From the NCBI GenBank assembly GCA_002354095.1, contig DEKX01000036.1, positions 1-64,000 on the forward strand: 64,000 bases of DNA, given 5' to 3'. A program made the translations under genes and the position numbers. Shown here one piece after another: positions 1 through 7,274 of the stretch. Positions within the stretch are counted from its first letter, which is position 1. Each line of letters opens with the position of its first letter. The notes under the pieces were generated by a model. The model made no database searches and was not told the origin of the DNA. It worked only from the letters and a program-made list of their open reading frames with translations. This stretch comes from Prevotella sp. UBA2711 (lineage in GTDB: Bacteria > Bacteroidota > Bacteroidia > Bacteroidales > Bacteroidaceae).

Positions 1-72
1 GAAGACCCTGAGGCTGAGGGCGGCAGCACTTCAAGCGGCGGCAACGCACCCCATCCTTCTGCCGAAGGATAA
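1..72 (+). CDS. C-terminal tail of a probable HU-family DNA-binding protein (partial)
   Basis: The first 24 codons of the window form an open frame ending at TAA 70-72, with a Gly/Ser/Glu/Pro-rich end (…EGGSTSSGGNAPHPSAEG). The start lies outside the window. A disordered acidic-glycine tail of this kind directly upstream of a smalltalk gene is typical of Bacteroidales HU-like DNA-binding proteins, so the assignment rests on context and tail composition rather than on a visible HU fold. Confidence 0.5.
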   Translation, partial: EDPEAEGGSTSSGGNAPHPSAEG

Positions 73-96
73 TTCATAGTTCATAATTCATAGTTC
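72..96. repeat. AT-rich 11-bp direct repeat
   Basis: The 11-mer ATTCATAGTTC occurs at 72-82 and again at 86-96, with a related ATTCATAA-like fragment between. It fills the gap between the HU-type tail and smalltalk. Simple ATTCATA-type runs are common between genes in Bacteroidales; no function is evident. Confidence 0.6.
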
Positions 97-103
97 AAAG
101 ATT

Positions 104-217
104 ATGAAGAAAGAGACATGGAAGATGGTGATTCAGATTCTGATAAGTATCCTCACCGCACTGGGCACAACGCTAGGTACGACTAGCTGCATGGGACATG
201 GACCTTTTTACTTCTAA
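104..217 (+). CDS. Smalltalk-type small protein, 37 aa
   Basis: The 37-residue product has a charged start (MKKETWKMVIQ), one hydrophobic segment (about residues 9-24) and a short end with a Cys (TTSCMGHGPFYF). This form and its place right behind an HU-type gene match the smalltalk family of short Bacteroidales proteins, whose function is unknown. A stem-loop terminator follows 7 nt after the stop, so it is the last gene of its transcript. The hydrophobic stretch with Cys at residue 28 could be a small membrane or lipid-anchored peptide, but no clear lipobox is present. Confidence 0.75.
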   Translation: MKKETWKMVIQILISILTALGTTLGTTSCMGHGPFYF

Positions 218-224
218 CGAAGAG

Positions 225-260
225 AGCCGGAGGAAAAATTTCCTTCGGCTTTTTCTTTTT
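225..260 (+). terminator. Rho-independent terminator after smalltalk
   Basis: A 10-bp stem (AGCCGGAGGA with TCCTTCGGCT, one G-U type mismatch) encloses a 6-nt loop and is followed by the T-rich tract TTTTCTTTTT. Confidence 0.85.
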
Positions 261-295
261 AGTCGAAAAAGTTCAAAATTTAACACAAGAATAAC

Positions 296-658
296 TTAGA
301 ACACGCAGGCCCAACCGAACTTACGAACTAACTCTTGTAGAAGGTTACGGTCGCGGACGGGAATGGTGAGAGCCACGGTTTCATGCTGGTTGTCTTCAAC
401 AGTCGACTCCAGTTCATATTGTGTCTGGGCTGACAGCAGGATTTTTGCTGGAAGTCCGATAGCATTCTCAATCTTCACAGCCAATTCTGTTGTGAGAGGA
501 CGTTTTCCATTAAGCACTTCGCTCAAATGTGAAGGCTGTGTGCCAAGTATCTTGGCAAATTCTTTCTGGCTAATACCACGCTCGTCAAGTTCTGGCTTAA
601 TCATCATTCCTGGATGAACTGCCAGAAAAGGTGCAGGGTTTTCATTTCTTGTTGCCAT
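296..658 (-). CDS. HigA-family antitoxin / XRE regulator, apparently solitary
   Basis: This 120-residue protein has the HigA layout: a start region reading HPGMMIKPELDERG, then an XRE helix-turn-helix at about residues 28-65 (SQKEFAKILG, QPSHLSEVLNGKR). HigA antitoxins bind DNA and neutralise a HigB RNase whose gene normally lies just upstream. No HigB-like frame exists between 658 and 1175 nor downstream, so this copy is solitary or has lost its toxin. Its -7 box at 693-700 and a palindrome at 708-725 suggest autoregulation. The C-terminal 40 residues (about 80-120) are not conserved in any way I can recognise. Confidence 0.8.
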   Translation of the reverse strand: MATRNENPAPFLAVHPGMMIKPELDERGISQKEFAKILGTQPSHLSEVLNGKRPLTTELAVKIENAIGLPAKILLSAQTQYELESTVEDNQHETVALTIPVRDRNLLQELVRKFGWACVF

Positions 659-692
659 AGTGAGTATCGTCTAAACTTAAAACTTAATGCAG

Positions 693-725
693 CAAAAGTA
701 TAAAACAATTCCCGAATATGGGAAT
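693..725 (-). promoter_or_regulatory. higA-like promoter with operator palindrome
   Basis: On the minus strand TACTTTTG (693-700) fits the Bacteroidetes -7 box. Immediately upstream the palindrome ATTCCC-GAATAT-GGGAAT (708-725) lies between -7 and -33, the usual place for a repressor site, and is probably bound by the HigA-like protein itself. Confidence 0.6.
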
Positions 726-771
726 AATCATAGAATTTTCTTTCCGTATTTAACATTAATATACAATAAAC

Positions 772-849
772 TCATTCTTTTTCCTGCATCTTTCTGATAA
801 TCTTCTGATGATTGCTGATGACGATGCCTCGGGGTGACCCGTCAGTCCG
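772..849 (-). pseudogene. Orphan C-terminal secretion-type tail (remnant 1)
   Basis: Between stop codons at 850-852 and 772-774 the minus strand encodes 25 residues containing GIVISNHQKIIRK, the kind of C-terminal tail seen on secreted Prevotella proteins. No start or body precedes it. The DNA at 791-831 is nearly identical to 6649-6689, where a second orphan tail lies. The surrounding gap (726-1174) holds no credible gene; it has a minus-strand -7-like box (TACCTTTG, 996-1003) with no proper ORF behind it. Confidence 0.5.
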
Positions 850-1131
850 TCATGCTGTCTTTTCAGCATGGTTTCAAGCCAGCCCTTGGGGTGGATGTCG
901 GAAATTCCTCCTGTGAAGAAACGACTATCACTTTGTGCCGCTACTCCAGTTGCAAAAGCGCACAAGCATTGCGCTTGCAGATATAAAATGATAGGCAAAG
1001 GTATAACAAAAAGGTGACAAAAACAATAGCGGTGTGGCTTTTATAGATTTTTAGCAGTTCCTAAGACAAGAGGAATTATTAAAAAAGCGTAACTGACAAG
1101 GGGATTGTGTACCACTTTGGGTATTATTTCC

Positions 1132-1139
1132 TATATTTG
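1132..1139 (+). promoter_or_regulatory. -7 box for the 1175 gene
   Basis: TATATTTG fits TAnnTTTG and lies 35 bp before the ATG at 1175. No well-spaced -33 element is present (the TTTG at 1116 is too close). Confidence 0.5.
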
Positions 1140-1174
1140 CAGCAACTTTAAAACTTAACACCCTAAAAGAATTT

Positions 1175-1807
1175 ATGAAAAGAACTTTTATAGCTATCAT
1201 GATGCTGGCAGGATGGATGCAGACAGCTTGCGCCCAGCATACCATAGAGAGTATTCGCAAGACTTATCAGGAAAACTGGGAAGTGATTAACATGATGAGT
1301 GACAATTTCCCATCAGACGGCATCCCACCCGAATACTACCATGTGCATGTAGTTCAGAACCTGCCTGCCACAGGAGGCCATCAAGAGAACGTGCGCTATT
1401 ATTATGGCGAACTGGAAAGTGACGAGGATGTGATATATCCGCCCCACTACCTGAAGTTCGTGACATCTAAATACAACTTTGCTGCACGTGAGTTCTACGA
1501 GGAATATCTGTATGACAACAAGGGACACCTGATGTTTGTCTATGCCCGCACACCCGACGTGGATTTCCCCAAGATGCACGAAATCAGACTCTATTACGAT
1601 GGCAAGAAACTATTGCGTCTGCAAGTGAAGGAAGCTACCGACTTGGAGTATTTTGACGATAAAGCCATCAAAAAGGCTACGTTTAAGGAAGTATATACCG
1701 GGACAAAGATTCCGTCGCAGTATGCCCCCTTTATAAAACAATACACCTCAAGGGCAGAACGCTTCCTTGAGGTGTTTAAAAGCATCGACAACAACACTTA
1801 TCTCTGA
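1175..1807 (+). CDS. Secreted protein of unknown function, 210 aa
   Basis: An N-terminal signal peptide is visible (MKRTFIAIMMLAGWMQTACA, cleavage probably before QHTIES), so the mature product is exported. The Cys in TAC is not in a good lipobox. The mature part is mixed alpha/beta with many Tyr and acidic residues (NVRYYYGELESDEDVIYPP, REFYEEYLYDNKGHLMFVYA), a pattern of periplasmic hypothetical proteins in Bacteroidales, but I recognise no family. It is monocistronic with its own -7 box. The last codons overlap the decayed queH tail on the opposite strand. Confidence 0.75.
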   Translation: MKRTFIAIMMLAGWMQTACAQHTIESIRKTYQENWEVINMMSDNFPSDGIPPEYYHVHVVQNLPATGGHQENVRYYYGELESDEDVIYPPHYLKFVTSKYNFAAREFYEEYLYDNKGHLMFVYARTPDVDFPKMHEIRLYYDGKKLLRLQVKEATDLEYFDDKAIKKATFKEVYTGTKIPSQYAPFIKQYTSRAERFLEVFKSIDNNTYL

Positions 1808-1914
1808 TTTTCAATGATGCGCATGCTGAACTCGCAACCGCAATATTGCTGGTTATAGAATAGGCCAGAGTTCACATCGCCTTTATTAGCAGCTCTGCGT
1901 ACAAGGTTACTATT
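1798..1914 (-). pseudogene. queH: queH C-terminal remnant (epoxyqueuosine reductase)
   Basis: The minus strand carries 38 open codons ending at TAA 1798-1800 with GLFYNQQYCGCEFSMR. This matches the C-terminal Cys motif (YCGC) of QueH, the Fe-S enzyme that reduces epoxyqueuosine to queuosine in tRNA. The rest of the gene is missing: upstream the frame runs into the C10 peptidase stop region. It therefore appears to be the 3' stump of a deleted queH, now fused to the back of the peptidase gene and overlapping the end of the facing gene by 10 bp. Confidence 0.7.
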
Positions 1915-4003
1915 TTACCACATGCTTCTTACCATTCATGATATAGACGCCCTTGGGTAATTTACCATTTACCATTTTGCGTCCCTGCAGGTCGTACAAG
2001 ACCCCCTCTCCTTGGGAGAGGGCTGGGGTGAGGCTAATTCCCGTCACCTCGGCAGGGAAGTCCTTATAGAAATAGCCCAGGTCGTTTTCGGGTTGTGCCG
2101 CATCGTAGAGCAGGAACAGGTAGGTGCCCTCATCTTTCGGTGTGAAAATAAACTTCACGGGCGTCGTACTGTTGGCTCTGAGGAACGCACCCACCGTCAG
2201 GGCATTATATTTGACATACGTGGCCTTGGGAGTTTCGGCATCGATGAGTTTGTAGGCATCCTCGGCTTTGTCATTACCTATAAAATAGGGAATGAGCGAG
2301 AAGGCTCCGTTGAACTCGGCGCCCTTGTTCTCGACGGTCAGCGTGATTTCGCAGGTTGTCTTGAGATTTCCTGTTCCGCGAGTGACTTTGGCGTCTTTCA
2401 TCTGGAAGTTTGTCTGGGTAAGCACGGGGTAGCCCGTCAGCGTCAGCTTGCCTTTGCTGACCTTATATTCTATATACTGGCTCTTCGTCAGCAGCTTCCA
2501 CTCGCCATATTGGTTGTCAGTGCCCTTATAGCGGTAACGGACATAGAGGTTCTTCTGGCAGTCGGGATCTTCAGTGGACTTGTTGTAAGTAAAGGTATAA
2601 GTGTCGTCGACTCCCGTCTTCAAGTTTACGGGCTCACTGCCTAGCGTGAATAGCTCCCACTGGTCGCCCTTCTTCTCAAACAGGTCTACCTCGAATGTGG
2701 CCGTAGGATAGGCCGCGCTGAAGTAAATCAGCCTGATGTTGATTTCGTATTTCTCCTTATTTTCCGTAATGGTGTAGGGGGACATCGGCATCTTCAGCTC
2801 CGGCAGTCCTACACCCGTACCTCCATTCTCTTTCTGGATGCCGATGAGCGCCGTCTGGCTCAGGTTGAAGTCGTTGCCGGCGGATACAGTTTGGCTGTAG
2901 CTTTTGGCATCGAGTACCGACAGCGAGAAGTAGTTGTCGCCATCGCCTGCCCAGCCCCAGTTGATGTGGAACAGTCCCTGTCCGTCATAGCCGTCGCAGA
3001 CGAAGGTGTGTCCGCCACCAGCACCCGTCATAGCGCCATAGACCACCGGCCGTTTGGCTGCCAGCTCGTTGTAGATGGTGTTTTCCCATTCGTCGATGGT
3101 ATAGTCGTAGCGGAAGATACTACGGATGCCCTTGTCGTAGTTGAAGTACTTGGGCATCAGCTCCACAGCCGGGTCGTGGAATGACAACGATATCTCAGGA
3201 CTGTAGCTCATGTTCACCATCTGACCAACGTAGCGCATCAGTGTGGCCACGGCCTTGCGCTGGGCATCGGTCACGTCAGACAGCACAGCGCCCGACGCGT
3301 CCAGGTACTTGTCACGCATATTGTCCCAGTCGAAGGTGGTGGCAGGCAACTCAGGCAGCGTGAATGTCTCCTTCAGCCCCTCCTGAACGTTGCTGACCTC
3401 GTATTCGTAGCCCGGAATGGCTGTGGTAGCCTCCTTCGGCCACTTGTGGTAGTACATCACCTGGGCTATCGCCGTTGCCGTACAGCCGGTGACGCATCGC
3501 TTGTCCTTACCAGCGGCAGCCTTACCTGTGTACATGGGACAATCGTCGTTGAAGACGGGATCCTGGCTCCAGGGACATGTCACCATAGGCTGAATGGCGG
3601 CACGTGCGGCGCGCTGACGCGGAGCAGCTGCCGGCAGGTTGCTCTGGGCAATCTTGGCAATGGCCTCGTTATACGACTGCAGCCAGTAGCGCATGTTCTC
3701 GGGCATGTGCTGCCAGTCGAGAGTTCCCGTGGTGCTATAGCCTAACACGGAGACGGCACGCTCGTCGCCACTGGTGATGACGTATCCTCCGCCATCGACA
3801 TTAAACACGTAGAGGTGGTCCATACCGGTTGCCACCTCGTTCAACCGGGGTGTTGTCGTCATAGCCCTACGGGTGCTGCCCTGGGCAGGAGTGGACTGCA
3901 GGAACTGAATAGCACGGTCCATCGCCTCCTGACGGCTGACGGGCTGTGCGCTGCCTGTCAGTACGACAAGCAACAACAGGACGAGTGTAGAAATCTTCTT
4001 CAT
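1910..4003 (-). CDS. C10 family cysteine peptidase (streptopain/interpain-like), secreted
   Basis: The product is 697 residues when started at MKKISTLVLL; an ATG 75 nt further upstream lies beyond the promoter (-7 box 4036-4043) and is rejected. Signal peptide residues 1-20 (…LTGSAQ), then a Spi-type propeptide, then the catalytic domain. The nucleophile is Cys174 in VTGCTATAIAQVMYYH and the general base His332 in GAGGGHTFVCDGYDG, followed by the family's INWGW motif (about 347-351). Such enzymes are zymogens exported to the cell surface or medium and degrade host or dietary protein. The C-terminus ends in a LYDLQGRKM…KGVYIMNGKKHVVK tail typical of secreted Prevotella proteins. Just before that tail sits a repeat-derived peptide (SLTPALSQGEG). 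The gene stands alone. Confidence 0.9.
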   Translation of the reverse strand: MKKISTLVLLLLVVLTGSAQPVSRQEAMDRAIQFLQSTPAQGSTRRAMTTTPRLNEVATGMDHLYVFNVDGGGYVITSGDERAVSVLGYSTTGTLDWQHMPENMRYWLQSYNEAIAKIAQSNLPAAAPRQRAARAAIQPMVTCPWSQDPVFNDDCPMYTGKAAAGKDKRCVTGCTATAIAQVMYYHKWPKEATTAIPGYEYEVSNVQEGLKETFTLPELPATTFDWDNMRDKYLDASGAVLSDVTDAQRKAVATLMRYVGQMVNMSYSPEISLSFHDPAVELMPKYFNYDKGIRSIFRYDYTIDEWENTIYNELAAKRPVVYGAMTGAGGGHTFVCDGYDGQGLFHINWGWAGDGDNYFSLSVLDAKSYSQTVSAGNDFNLSQTALIGIQKENGGTGVGLPELKMPMSPYTITENKEKYEINIRLIYFSAAYPTATFEVDLFEKKGDQWELFTLGSEPVNLKTGVDDTYTFTYNKSTEDPDCQKNLYVRYRYKGTDNQYGEWKLLTKSQYIEYKVSKGKLTLTGYPVLTQTNFQMKDAKVTRGTGNLKTTCEITLTVENKGAEFNGAFSLIPYFIGNDKAEDAYKLIDAETPKATYVKYNALTVGAFLRANSTTPVKFIFTPKDEGTYLFLLYDAAQPENDLGYFYKDFPAEVTGISLTPALSQGEGVLYDLQGRKMVNGKLPKGVYIMNGKKHVVK
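2001..2036. repeat. Palindromic repeat inserted in frame in the C10 peptidase gene
   Basis: CCCTCTCC-TTG-GGAGAGGG is a perfect 8-bp stem with a 3-nt loop (2004-2022), flanked by GCTGGGGTGAGG. Read on the minus strand it gives SLTPALSQGEG in the linker between the last beta domain and the sorting-type tail. Sequences of this type occur as dispersed repeats in many bacterial genomes. Confidence 0.65.
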
Positions 4004-4035
4004 ATTATTCTTAGTTTTGGGGGGTGTACTGTGCG

Positions 4036-4043
4036 CAAAGATA
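4036..4043 (-). promoter_or_regulatory. -7 box for the C10 peptidase
   Basis: Minus-strand TATCTTTG lies 33 bp upstream of the ATG at 4003 and excludes the in-frame upstream ATG at 4078 as the start. Confidence 0.6.
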
Positions 4044-4123
4044 CGACAATTCCACCAAACCACCAAACGAAAAAACACTAAACTTTACCTTCTGCGGAAA
4101 ATTCATGGATCATGGGGTCGGTT

Positions 4124-4556
4124 CTACTGATCACGTTCCTTGCCGTCAATGGTTACAAAGAGGTGGAAATTACCCTTATACGCCTGTTCAATACGGATGT
4201 TGGAAACCGTGTGACCATTAATAATCTGTTCTGACGGAACAGGGGCTTCTTCCCATTCACCCCATAATTTCAGATGGTCAATGATAGTAGTCTCCACCCT
4301 ACCCGTCCATTCATCAGACACACCGTATTTCGTAGCAATCATTCTGAACTGTTTTAAGGATGCAACCACATCACGGATGATTCTTATTGTAGAAGTAAAA
4401 TTCAATCTCTTTAAAGAGATACTTCTTCTCACCCTTTTGAATAGCAAAACTTTCAAACAGCATCTTTGCTATTCGTTCAAAACGCTCTTCGATGTCAGTT
4501 GTATTAATATTGGCATCTAGAGTCATTAGCTGTCGGAGTTGCTCTGTGTTATTCAT
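4124..4556 (-). pseudogene. Frameshifted gene of unknown function
   Basis: Two minus-strand frames abut. The first (4556 to 4371, 61 codons) begins MNNTEQLRQLMTLDANINTT and ends …KEIEFYFYNKNHP. The second (to 4124) carries DVVASLKQFRMIATKYGVSD and ends …FHLFVTIDGKERDQ. Dropping one base near 4373 joins them as NHP-DVVASLKQF, giving about 146 residues, which suggests a single-base frameshift rather than two genes. The FKEIEFYFYNKNHPD motif recalls a Bacteroidetes hypothetical family, but I cannot name a function. No promoter was recognised. Confidence 0.5.
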
Positions 4557-4574
4557 ATAAAAAGAAGCTAATTG

Positions 4575-5363
4575 TCAATTTTCGTGTTTTGTCAACTTTC
4601 CATTCTTGAGTTCATACACCCTTATTCGAACTTTTATTTTCTCTAACGGCAAACGAGTAACTATGATTTTTGATTTAAATTGTCCATTTGGTAAATAGGC
4701 AACTTTCCATGTGCTCACTGAATTACCCTTCACATCTCCAAATATCAATTTGAAGGAAGTGTCATTCAATCGTTCGATTTTTAAGAGTATATCAAAATCA
4801 TCAGCATGATCAAATTCAAGTTGTTGAAGATACCCTACTCCCTCCTTACTCCAATAAAAACGGGATGACTTTATGAGTTTCAACTCTTGCTTAACATAAT
4901 TCTGCGCATTTTGATTTTCCTTTTTAAAATTGTACTTGTTAGTCTTATAATCATTAATATATGTTTGCCGCAAAAGTTCGTCTGTTACTCTTTGGGAAAT
5001 TGTGCGTCGATTAGAATCAAATATGTTAACGACTCTAACTAGTTGTCCTTTCCCATTATATACTTCATCACCAATTACACGATATTGTGGATGTGACTTA
5101 TATTTGTTGTAGGACGATCGTAATGGATATGCTTCAAATACGTCCTCACATTCCTCCTTGTCAATCCACTCCCATCCTTCAGTAGAATCGATAATAATTG
5201 GGATCTTTATGAATTCAGGATTGTCATCTTTATCTTTCTTCATAGAATCTTCAAAAGATGACATTTTATCTATAAGAGCCTGACGTGGAACTACATCCTG
5301 TCCAAAGATCTGTACAGACAAACTTATCAATAATGATATTAATAACAACTTATTAATCATCAT
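4575..5363 (-). CDS. Secreted protein of unknown function, 262 aa
   Basis: It starts with a signal peptide (MMINKLLLISLLISLSVQIFGQ) and has a mature region rich in Lys, Asp and Asn. Around residues 70-90 it reads KWKS-like charged segments and YPLRSSYNKYKSHPQYRVIG; the C-terminus is strand-rich (KLIFGDVKGNSVSTWKVAYL). No family was recognised. The gene is noticeably more AT-rich than the peptidase and the OmpA operon on either side, which may point to a different origin. Confidence 0.7.
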   Translation of the reverse strand: MMINKLLLISLLISLSVQIFGQDVVPRQALIDKMSSFEDSMKKDKDDNPEFIKIPIIIDSTEGWEWIDKEECEDVFEAYPLRSSYNKYKSHPQYRVIGDEVYNGKGQLVRVVNIFDSNRRTISQRVTDELLRQTYINDYKTNKYNFKKENQNAQNYVKQELKLIKSSRFYWSKEGVGYLQQLEFDHADDFDILLKIERLNDTSFKLIFGDVKGNSVSTWKVAYLPNGQFKSKIIVTRLPLEKIKVRIRVYELKNGKLTKHEN

Positions 5364-5388
5364 CCCTTAATATATAATATATTATACT

Positions 5389-6456
5389 TTATTGTGTCAC
5401 AAAAACTCTCCAACTTCCGTCCTTTTCTCCACGTTCAACATATTTCTTCTGAATAAGCTGTTCGAGAAGTTTTTGAATGGCAGCAATACTGATGCCTGTT
5501 ATTTCTTTCATATCTGCCAACGTAAGCGTTGGTTGGGTACGCATGGCATTCAGAATCTTCGTATAATTTGGTGTACGGAAAGCAATCCGTTCGCCATCAT
5601 ACCACCATACATTCTCATCCTTTTCACTCACAAACAGCACATCATTATAAACCTCAGTAGCTACCAGTTCATTGAAGTATTTCAAGAATGGTTTGATGTC
5701 CCTAATATCAGCATGTGCGCCATCAGCAGGCACAGGACCGACTTCCATATCAGTCTGATGTAAAGCCTCTAAATACTCACTCTTTTTACGACTGCGCACA
5801 ACAATCATCGGATAATTGTGACGAGTAAGAATAAAGTTCACCATCAGACGTGCTATACGACCATTTCCATCCTCAAACGGGTGAATACGGATGTATCTGT
5901 AGTGGAATAGTGCAGCTAACTCAACAGGAGAAAGTTTTCCGTCCCGCTCTGCCTTGTTATACCAATCCACCAAATCTGTCATCAAACTGGGAGTTTCCTC
6001 AGGAGAAGCATATTCAAATCGATCGCCAAAGCGAGTGATGACACTGTTGGGGCGAGTCTTATATTGTCCAGCATGGATGACATAGCTTGTTTGTACGCCT
6101 CCAGGAAGCTCTCGATAGACAGTATAGTCTTCTCGTAGCAAGGTTTTATGTAACGTCCGGATAAAATTCTGAGTTAAAGGAACCTCTTTTACAGTTGCCT
6201 CTTCTGTCATCATCTGCAACCCCACGTTACTCGCAGTCATCTCCTGAACATCACGAAAATCTGCCTCGCCTATTACTTTACCAAATAGTAAGAGGATTTC
6301 CGTCTGTCCATAAGTCAAGGTGTTACCTTCAATATGATTGCTATTGTAGTTGAAGTCCACAGTGAAACGACGGCTTAGTCTATCTTTATCCTTTTCCGGC
6401 AAAGGTTGCAAATCATGCCATGCTGCCAGAGCTTTCTTTATATTTAGATATTTCAT
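5389..6456 (-). CDS. Fic family protein (AMP-transferase fold) with winged-helix C-terminus
   Basis: The 355-residue product (start MKYLNIKKAL, chosen because its -7 box is at 6485-6492, inside the longer frame) holds the Fic core motif HPFEDGNGR at 192-200, followed by IARLMVNFIL. An N-terminal inhibitory-helix motif S39-N-H-I-E43-G44 marks it as a class II Fic protein, autoinhibited by a glutamate that blocks ATP gamma-phosphate. The last 70 residues form a winged helix (LTLADMKEITGISIAAIQKL). Fic enzymes transfer AMP or similar groups to target proteins; the target here is unknown. A palindromic site overlaps its promoter, so it may autoregulate through the winged helix. Confidence 0.9.
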   Translation of the reverse strand: MKYLNIKKALAAWHDLQPLPEKDKDRLSRRFTVDFNYNSNHIEGNTLTYGQTEILLLFGKVIGEADFRDVQEMTASNVGLQMMTEEATVKEVPLTQNFIRTLHKTLLREDYTVYRELPGGVQTSYVIHAGQYKTRPNSVITRFGDRFEYASPEETPSLMTDLVDWYNKAERDGKLSPVELAALFHYRYIRIHPFEDGNGRIARLMVNFILTRHNYPMIVVRSRKKSEYLEALHQTDMEVGPVPADGAHADIRDIKPFLKYFNELVATEVYNDVLFVSEKDENVWWYDGERIAFRTPNYTKILNAMRTQPTLTLADMKEITGISIAAIQKLLEQLIQKKYVERGEKDGSWRVFVTQ

Positions 6457-6484
6457 ACAAAAGAAAATATAACTATTAATGGTG

Positions 6485-6527
6485 CAAAAATACAAAATTT
6501 ATTTGAAATGGTTGTAAACTTACAACC
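6485..6527 (-). promoter_or_regulatory. fic promoter with operator-like palindrome
   Basis: Minus-strand TATTTTTG (6485-6492) is the -7 box. The perfect palindrome GGTTGTAA-AC-TTACAACC (6510-6527) covers the -33 region, a good place for repression. Confidence 0.6.
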
Positions 6528-6644
6528 TTTTTTGATACAATTTACTCATTTTGTATCGTAAAGCCATCATCTAAGCCAAATCTTGGTGCAAAAGTTTATG
6601 CACACGAAGTGTATGATTCTTTGTGAACTCGATGTCGCCTTGGG

Positions 6645-6838
6645 TTATTTTCTGATAACCTTCTGATGATTGCTGATGACGATGCCACGGGGCTGTTCCA
6701 CGGCTGGCTGTCTCATGCCGTCTCGGTTAAACATTACGAGGCTGTGTGGTGCTGAATGTTCATCATCGTTTTTCTTTCCCTTTAGATTCCATATTGTTCC
6801 TTTGTAATCTTTGCCATATTCGTACCTCCTTTGTATTC
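6645..6838 (-). pseudogene. Orphan C-terminal secretion-type tail (remnant 2)
   Basis: About 64 minus-strand codons end at TAA 6645-6647 and read like protein: RRYEYGKDYKGTIWNLKGKK, later SLVMFNRDGMRQPAVEQPRG and GIVISNHQKVIRK. The tail matches remnant 1 at 772-849. No start codon, signal peptide or N-terminal part is present; upstream the frame runs into the EamA fragment. It is best read as the 3' end of a secreted-protein gene whose body was deleted. The rest of the gap (6528-6644) holds no gene that I can support. Confidence 0.55.
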
Positions 6839-7257
6839 TACGATTTCCAACGCCAAGTCTTTCTGACGATGACGCTGATGGTATGAGTGAGGGTGCGCAG
6901 ATGGAAATTCTTGCCTAACACAATCAGCAGTACGGCTGACAGGATGAGCACGATGCCGATGATGAGACGGAAGGTGAGTGACTCGCCAAACACCATCACA
7001 CCGATGGCTACGGCAGTCAACGGCTCCAGGGCTCCCATGATGGCGGTTGGCGTGGCTCCCACCTCATGGACGGCTATCGTCATCAGTACCAGCGAAAGAA
7101 CTGTCGGCACCAAGCCCAGCCAACAAGCAAAGAACCATGCTCGCGGAGATGGTGGCAACATCAGATGCAGGTCGGGGGAAGTAAAGGAGTAGGCTAACAG
7201 CGAGAACATGCATATCAACAACACATAGAACGTGAGTTTCAAGGATGACATCTTCAC
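6838..7257 (-). pseudogene. EamA/DMT transporter, C-terminal half only
   Basis: The 139 codons encode the second EamA repeat of a drug/metabolite transporter: four or five membrane segments, with ACWLGLVPTVLSLVLMTIAV, GATPTAIMGALEPLTAVAIG and GESLTFRLIIGIVLILSAVL. Family members have about 290-300 residues and two such repeats, so the first repeat is missing. The frame opens at an ATG (MKMSSLKLTFYV) that corresponds to the middle of a normal protein. It lies 17 bp behind the transglycosylase-like gene and is probably a truncated, non-functional copy, although a half-size dimeric transporter cannot be excluded. Confidence 0.6.
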
Positions 7258-7274
7258 TTGGAGTGATAATTGAC

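Noticed and set aside
756..998. 80-codon minus frame in the gap before the 1175 gene
   Set aside because: Its ATG overlaps the only -7 box, its composition is not protein-like, and the tail remnant GIVISNHQK lies in another frame of the same DNA.
658..1174. HigB toxin gene beside the HigA-like gene
   Set aside because: No frame in either direction with RelE/HigB-like pattern.
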